64,000 nucleotides of DNA from Amorphophallus konjac. Its lineage: Eukaryota > Streptophyta > Magnoliopsida > Alismatales > Araceae. The stretch lies in assembly GCA_022559845.1 (NCBI GenBank), contig CM040125.1, forward strand, positions 203,896,102 to 203,960,101. The letters are read 5' to 3'. The notes beneath the pieces were generated by a model. It was not told the DNA's origin. It ran no database searches and saw nothing but the letters and a program-made list of their open reading frames with translations. This document shows positions 58,515 to 64,000 of the stretch, piece after piece. Made by a program: the position numbers and the translations under genes. Within the stretch, counting starts at the first letter, position 1. Every line of letters starts with the position of its first letter.

Positions 58515-59760
58515 CTAGATGCTCAGCAATGGCGTATCCCTTGATTGCCTCTGAACAACAAATGTGATATCAAACTGAGAGAGGAAGCTCTGCCAGCAAG
58601 CTAACCTACTATAAAGGATGGGTTTTTCTAATAGATAGCGGATCGGGTCCATTCTAGAGATCAACCTAACCTGGTGGGCTAGGAAATAGTGCTTCAGCTT
58701 CTGAGCTACCAAGACTAATGGAGCACAAGTCTTCTCCATGGCAGTGTACTTGGCCTCTGCCGGGTTAAACAACCTAGAGAGGTATTAAGCTGCCCACTCT
58801 TTACCTTCATCATCCACTTGCTCCAGGACAGCTCCTAGGGAGTCCTCAAAGACAGAGATGTATAGGATCAGGGGTTTCCCAGGGATAGGAGGCTGCAAAA
58901 CCGATGGATTGGATAAATAAACCTTCAAATCCTCATAGGCCTTTTGACAATCTTCATTCCACTCAAATTTGACCCCCGCCTTTAGCAGTTCATAAAATGA
59001 GCGACACCTTTGAGAATGTTGGGATATAAATCTTCTAATAAACTGCAGGCGTCCGATCAATCCTCGAAGTTCCATGATGTTCTTAGGCGGGGGCATGTCC
59101 ATAACGACCTTAGATTTGTTAGGATCAATTTGAATCCCCCGTTTGCTAACTATAAAACCTAGCAGCTTCCCTGAAGACACTCTAAATACACACTTCTTAG
59201 GATTCATTTTCAGCCTATACTCTCTAGCTCTCTGAAGCACCTTGGCCAGAATAACGGGGTGTTCCTCTTTGGTCCTTGAATTCACCAAAATGTCATCCAC
59301 GTAGGCTTCCATGTATACATGCATCATATCATGGAATATAGCCATCATTGCCCTTTGATAGGTGGTGCCAGCATTCTTCAATCCGAACGACATTACCACA
59401 TAGCAATAAGTATCCCAGGGCGTGGTAAAGGAAGTTTTCTTTTGATCTTCTGGAGCGAGACGGATCTGGTTATAGCCTGAATAGCCATCCATGAATGATA
59501 AAGCTTCATACCCGACTGTGTTATCCACTAACACATCTATCTGAGGCAGTGAAAAATCATACTTGGGACATGCCTTGTTTAAATCCTTGAAATCAATACA
59601 AATTCACACTTTTCCATCCTTTTTGATAACAGAGACTATGTTTGCCACCCACTGGGGATAAAGAACGACTCGAATGAATCTGGCCTTATGCAATTTATCA
59701 ACTTCTTCTTTCATCCTCAAGGCCATGTGGGGGTGAAATCTCCTTAAATTTTATTTTACG
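58515..59760 (-). pseudogene. Tat reverse transcriptase and RT-linked RNase H
   Basis: The RT is read from PQWVANIVSVIKKDGK (about 59660, followed by a stop) through SFMDGYSGYNQIRL, YCYVVMSFGLKNAGTTYQRA and the catalytic AYVDDILV to GIQIDPNKS and the GRLQFIRRFIS connection. RNase H follows with LILYISVFEDS, a stop at 58784, then PAEAKYTAMEKTCAPLV and the DPIRYLLEKP segment. Domain spacing is normal for gypsy pol. Confidence 0.9.
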
Positions 59761-60972
59761 GGTGTTGCCCTTGGCTTAAGCACAAGTCGGTGTTCCACCA
59801 AGGAGGGGTCAAGACCCGGCATGTCCTCATATGACCAGGTAAAAGAATCGCTATACTCCCTCAAAATCTTAATCAACTCCTCTTCAACCTTAGGAGGGAG
59901 ATTAGTAGTAATAATGATAGGCCTGGGATCCTCATTAGTTCCCAAATTAATATCTTTTGTAGGTTCATCCACTGTTGACGATGGGTCATCGAACCTCTTC
60001 AAACCTTGTGCGTACAAGTCGACAGTGTCATCTACATTGCTGTCCTCAAGATCGACCGGGTCTTTTTCATCCACGACTTCATAAACACCTAATCCGTCGT
60101 TGCTCCATATCCCGTCTTGCTCCTCGTCTTCTTCTAGCACAATCGCCGTGGCTACAAACTCCAGGCATTTGAGAAGAGCATGACATCGTTGAGCTAGATC
60201 CTGCAAAAATCTATCAGGAATGGATTTTGAATGAGGCGCCAACGGGCGCGTCTCAAGCGTGGAGGAAGGGTTGGACGCACTAGAACAAGACCCTATTTCT
60301 CTAGACCTAACAGACTCTACTTCCCTAGACTCGACTGACCCTAAATCTAACCTAGGAGAAAGAAATTCTAATGGAAGGGAAGCAGGGGCCTCATGCCCCT
60401 GGGAGGAGGATGGACGGAACATAGCGTAATCTTCCACTGAAATCTCTATTTCAAATTTGACATTTTTTTTGGAGATCAGTGGAGAGCACGCAACAAGATG
60501 TAGAAGATGGGGAAGGAGGAGGAAGGGCGAGAGGGTAAATGGATGGATAGAAGATATCGAAGAAGGGATCAGAGGAGGAGAACCACATACTTGATAGATC
60601 AGTCGGCGGGCAGCGCCCACACGGACAAGTCACAATCAGAAATTCAGTTGGCATTTCCAGCATCAAGGGATCAATCACGACAGGAGGTGAACAGGGTATG
60701 AAATCTAGCCTTTGGAAAAGAGACATCAAACGGGAAGGAGACCAAGTGAAAACAATGGGTGAGCTCCCCACTTCTCGCATATGGTAAGCTGACTTTCTTT
60801 GTGTGTATTGCACAAGCCGTACCTCTGGATTTCTTGGACGGTCCTCTTCATAGAACATTCTTGCAAAAGCTTCACTAAAATCAGCCATATCATCCACGGG
60901 CCCCCTAGGAAACAACATCGGGCCAGAACTGTGCAAGCAGTATCTTCTTTCTCGGTCTAACTTGGCGGGCAT
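59751..60972 (-). pseudogene. Tat pol linker between protease and RT
   Basis: Poorly conserved acidic region followed by the conserved lead-in to RT (DSFTWSYEDMPGLDPSLVEH, then HRLVLKPRATPVK, stop at 59751). Two overlapping frames (60972-60451 and 60620-59751) point to a frameshift near 60480. No catalytic motif. Confidence 0.65.
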
Positions 60973-61174
60973 TCAAAGTACCTGGCTGTAATGGCCCCCT
61001 GACAAAGTGCTGACGATAATCCCAAGTCAATGGCAGTGCATCACTCAGGATAGATAATGAGGACTCTCGATAATCGAGGCCCCTTTTGCTCATTTTTCTG
61101 CCCCTGGAGACCGGCTTGGTCCGCCCCTGTAACTGGGCACCAAGACCTCTTCCCGACTGATAGCCTAGCTTCAA
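60905..61174 (-). pseudogene. Tat G-patch-like segment
   Basis: MKLGYQSGRGLGAQLQG matches the glycine-rich G-patch-like motif that follows the protease in Tat/Ogre polyproteins, then basic TKPVSRGRKMSKRG. A stop (61183-61181) separates it from the protease frame. Confidence 0.7.
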
Positions 61175-61183
61175 TATGATCTT

Positions 61184-61831
61184 CTATCCCTTAGAATCTC
61201 TTATCCCGGGCTTCATCTTGACATTTACCTGCGTGACAGCTAGCTTGTGAGGTGCATATGCCCAAAGAAAATTAAGGTCCAATACTGAAATAATAGGCCG
61301 ATTACTGGGCCAGAGTGTCGGTAAGATCTTCTCTGAAATGGCTTCGATTGACTGAACCGTGGAGATACTTTTGACCTTTACCACCCTTCCTTGAAACGGT
61401 AATTTAAGGCATTGATGACTAGTAGACGGCACGGCATTAAGATTGTCAATCCACGGTCGACCCAGAATAGCTTTGAAAATGGGGTCGATGTCGAGCACAT
61501 AAAATTCAATGGGCATTGTCAATGGCCCAAGTTCAGCTTGAATAGTGACCACCCCATGGCACGACCTTCTCGAATTATCATATGCTGCAATGGTGGTCGG
61601 GGTATGCCTTAGCAGATCATCTGAAATGTTGCATGCCCTTAGAGTGCTGAGGGGACAAACATTGATAGAGGCCCCAGTGTCTACCAATGCCGCATCTATG
61701 CTTACTTTGTTCAAAATGATAGAAATGCATAGCAGCATTTGACGAGCCTCAGGTGGTGCTAGCTCAGTCTCTGAGAATGTAATGGCTGGCCCCTTGGAGA
61801 TTGTGGCCAGGGCGGTTGGTAAGTTGTCCAC
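61184..61831 (-). pseudogene. Tat aspartic protease
   Basis: The retropepsin core is visible: VDTGASINVCPLSTL (catalytic D-T-G), MPIEFYVLDIDP and FKAILGRPWIDNLNAVPSTS (flap and Ile-Leu-Gly-Arg motif). It would process the polyprotein. The stop after RDSKG at 61184 and others upstream break the polyprotein. Confidence 0.9.
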
Positions 61832-61999
61832 TGCTATGTCTTCATTGACTATAACTTTCTGTAGAAAATCTCACAGCACGTCTTGGTGAAGCTTAGACTG
61901 CTTAATCAATTCCAGAACTAAAATTTTGGCGGGCATCCGATCTAGATGATGTAATAGATCATACTAAGTACCCGGCAGTGGACATGCCTCCTCCTGATC

Positions 62000-63738
62000 A
62001 GTAGCTTGTTACAAAGACTGGGGATTGGGTGCGGATGCACCAGTGGTAGGATAGTTCCGATGGAACAAACACTCGCTCCATAGGGCAAGATTCTGGGCTG
62101 GCATGGCATCAGATTGGCTCATGGTGGGTGGTTTAATAGGCTCGATGGGGTGGATAAGAGGTGTAGGGGTAGGCGTTGTAGAGACGATGAGGGTGATGGG
62201 AGTAGTGGCAGTGGTCATGGGTCGTGCTGGGAGGATGGCCGGTGAAGGGTTGGATGGTGGCGTGGTAATGGCATGCGATGTGGGAACTTGCGGGGGAGCA
62301 AGGATGGGTGGAATGTGGACTTACGGTGGAGTGAAGACAAGCGGAACAATGGGGGAAATAGGCGTAAGGATAAGGGGTTTAAAAGAAAGAGCGGGTGGTG
62401 TAATGGTGGTGGCTTGATGGTTTGGCGGGAGAATGACGAGAGTAGAAGGTGGAGGAGGGTTGCGGTAGGTATGGTGGAGAGCCATGAGCCATTGGACATA
62501 AGACTCATCATCATAAGACCACTCGGCGTTGGGAGTCGGGCGTTGAATAAGGTTCACTTGAGCCGGTGCCGGTAGTTAAGGTTGCGGAGCAGGTGGATGA
62601 TTCGGCATGGGGTTTTGAGGGATCCCCAGATCTTGCGCAGGCTGTTGCTGCTGTGGCCGTGGCTGCGGTGCTTGCTGCTGCACTTGCTACCTCAGTGCTT
62701 GCCTTCTCTTCTCTTTGATTTTGGTGATAACCTTATCCATTTCATCCCTGTCTATACGTTGCCCTTCATGTAGATCATCAACAAAATCCCAAAATTGGAA
62801 GCAAGTCTCTATCGTATGCCCAGGCTTCTAGCGGAACATGCAATATCTGGACTGGTCGACGGTCGGGTTCCAACTAGGCCGTTCCGAAGAAAGTTGGAGT
62901 GAACCGATGGACACGAGAGCTGAAAATATGTCCGGGAGGGACTCAGGCAATGGAGGATATTGGGCCCTTTTTGGAGCCGGGCGCTTGGGGGTGTAGCCGT
63001 TAGGAGGAGGGACATTGTGGTATTGTGGGGGTTGTTGCGGTTGTTGGGGAGTAGGGAAGGTATTTTTTGGAGCGGGGAAGGTAGGCTAGGCGTTTTGTGG
63101 AGTGGAGAACTGATGGTTACGTAGGGATTGTGGAAAGCAGTGTGGAGCGGATTGGTTGGGGAAAGGGAAGTCAACAGCTTGCACTTTCTCATTGGTTTGG
63201 ACTCCTTCAGTGACGGGCCCCTGGGTTTTTCTATTGTATTTAGGCTTTTGGGCCTCAAAGAGAGAGTGAATGGGAGAGTCCTTAAACAGGGTCTGGATAA
63301 ACCTCGCCCAGCTATATAATTGGTGCATGTTGACAATATCATTCATGGCCAAGATGTTGCGGAAGGTAGGTGTAGCATTTTAGATGAGCAACTTGACCTT
63401 TTCCTCCTCTGGAATATGACCGGGCACACGGGCAACCATCTGCCTCCTTCTGTCAGCATAGGTAGCGAAGTCCTCATTGGCCTTTATTTTCTCGACAATC
63501 AGATCTGTGAAAGAATACTCCGGGCCGACCCGGTCTTGGAACCTCTGAATAAATTTCTCCTTGACAACTTTGAAGCTCTCAACATCTTCCAGCGATAAAG
63601 CATAGAACCACTCCAATGCTACTCCATCCAGCGATCGACGGAACAAATACGCCATGAGGCGATCATCATATTGGAACTATGCTGATTCATACATGAAATC
63701 CCTCACATGAATATACGGGTTGCTATTCCTGTCATACT
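62000..63738 (-). pseudogene. Tat gag, truncated at its N-terminus by an LTR insertion
   Basis: Reading from the junction gives LNKYDRNSNPYIHVRDFMYE, a stop, then the Retrotrans_gag domain (LMAYLFRRSLDGVALEWFYA, ERFQDRVGPEYSF-like IQRFQDRVGPEYSFTD, VPGHIPEEEKVKLLI) to 63380. A degenerate zinc-knuckle YCMFR(stop)KPGHTIETC lies near 62830, followed by a Gln/Pro-rich and then Pro/Thr-rich spacer (62600-62010). The Pro-rich part is probably the gag-protease linker. Several stops and frame changes. Confidence 0.8.
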
Positions 63739-64000
63739 TGTTGAGCACCTCTTGTTTTGATGATGACAATCTATAACTCATTGTATTTACCCTCAAAGTA
63801 TGAGCTGTGTTAAACTGAACATTGGTTGGTCATTAATAAGTAAGTCCAATGAGATGAATATTAGCTTGCACATGTTAATGTTTAAATGCCAAATGCAGGT
63901 ACATTGATTGTTAAAGAGATCAGTCAAAGAAGAGGGATGAACCAAATCACCATCAAAAAGTGCAGCCTTCAAGATCACCAATCTGGAGAAGACCTTGCTG
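63739..64000 (+). mobile_element. Start of another Sirevirus-type LTR, cut by the window end
   Basis: TGTTGAGCACCTCTTGTTTTGATGATGACAA matches the opening of the other Sirevirus LTRs (TGTTGAG...TTTTGATGAT). It begins exactly where the Tat gag reading ends. Orientation is plus; the element continues right of the window. Confidence 0.7.

Larger units (their letters stand above)
34086..63738 (-). mobile_element. Tat/Ogre-type Ty3/gypsy element (interrupted), minus strand
   Basis: Right to left: gag (63738 to about 62600), protease (61831-61184), G-patch-like (61174-60905), RT (about 59760-58785), RNase H (58784-58515), archaeal-type RNase H (about 58435-58030), integrase (57693 to about 56610), then a 3' region with two opposite-strand multi-exon genes. 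A second, archaeal-type RNase H is the hallmark of the Tat lineage. Subtracting the solo LTR (2.6 kb) and Sirevirus #2 (12 kb) leaves about 15 kb, a normal size for this group. The gag end is cut at 63738 by another Sirevirus LTR. That everything from 34086 to 63738 is a single element is inferred from the continuous order and from the shared AACGGTC...GACCGC motif. Confidence 0.6.

Noticed and set aside
62009..62514. Pro/Thr-rich minus ORFs as a separate proline-rich protein gene
   Set aside because: Position between Tat gag and protease makes them the polyprotein linker.

Overview
The window is plant nuclear DNA, from a repeat-rich angiosperm-type genome. I see no ordinary host gene. Almost everything can be assigned to transposable elements nested in one another: a CACTA (En/Spm-type) DNA transposon, several Sirevirus-type Ty1/copia retrotransposons, one very large Ty3/gypsy element of the Tat/Ogre type, two solo LTRs, a truncated LINE, a degenerate Ulp1-protease gene of the kind MULEs carry, and an unusual family of inverted-repeat elements built from a TTTGTCACC motif. 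The species cannot be named from sequence alone.

Left part (1-9590): right-hand portion of a CACTA transposon with a GC-rich repeated leader region, a TNP2-like transposase gene (one frameshift, otherwise intact, four coding exons) and a TNPA/PTTA-like gene whose 12-exon model is fully open (511 codons plus stop). That second gene contains a 145-bp tandem array in which every unit is one 88-bp intron plus one 57-bp exon. The element ends with subterminal GCGACCGA repeats and the terminus CTTGTAGTG at 9590. It is inserted in the protease region of a minus-strand Sirevirus (9591-14815; gag with a LINE insertion; 5' LTR with a roughly 240-bp AC microsatellite and a GGTCGGTGCAC minisatellite), which itself interrupts the env-like ORF of a plus-strand Sirevirus (14816 onward).

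Middle (15.5-32.7 kb): a degenerate gene with a DUF1985-like N-terminal part and an inactivated C48/Ulp1 peptidase, at least three inverted-repeat (foldback-like) elements made of TTTGTCACC/GGTGACAAA units, a small TATA-driven ORF, the 3' LTR of a plus-strand Sirevirus, a truncated CACTA end (to 26806), and a minus-strand Sirevirus LTR split by a solo LTR (28109-30326, target duplication ACAGA).

Right part (about 32.8-63.7 kb): best read as one minus-strand Tat-type gypsy element of about 15 kb once insertions are subtracted. From right to left it has gag, protease, G-patch-like segment, RT, RNase H, a second archaeal-type RNase H, integrase, then a long 3' region carrying two multi-exon genes in the opposite (plus) orientation: a DUF7745-like gene and a plant-mobile-domain (PMD) gene with a coiled-coil tail. 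A 3' LTR may end at 34085. Two elements landed inside these antisense genes: a solo gypsy LTR (37015-39647, duplication AGGTA) in the PMD gene, and a complete 11,970-bp Sirevirus (42949-54918, duplication CTTAT) in the other. That Sirevirus has both LTRs, PBS, PPT and all domains, but part of its RT lies inverted beside a foreign GC-rich insert. Another Sirevirus LTR starts at 63739 and runs off the window.

Most ORFs carry in-frame stops, and several I checked are consistent with deamination of methylated cytosine (CAA/CAG/CGA/TGG to stop). The clearest exception is the TNPA-like gene.
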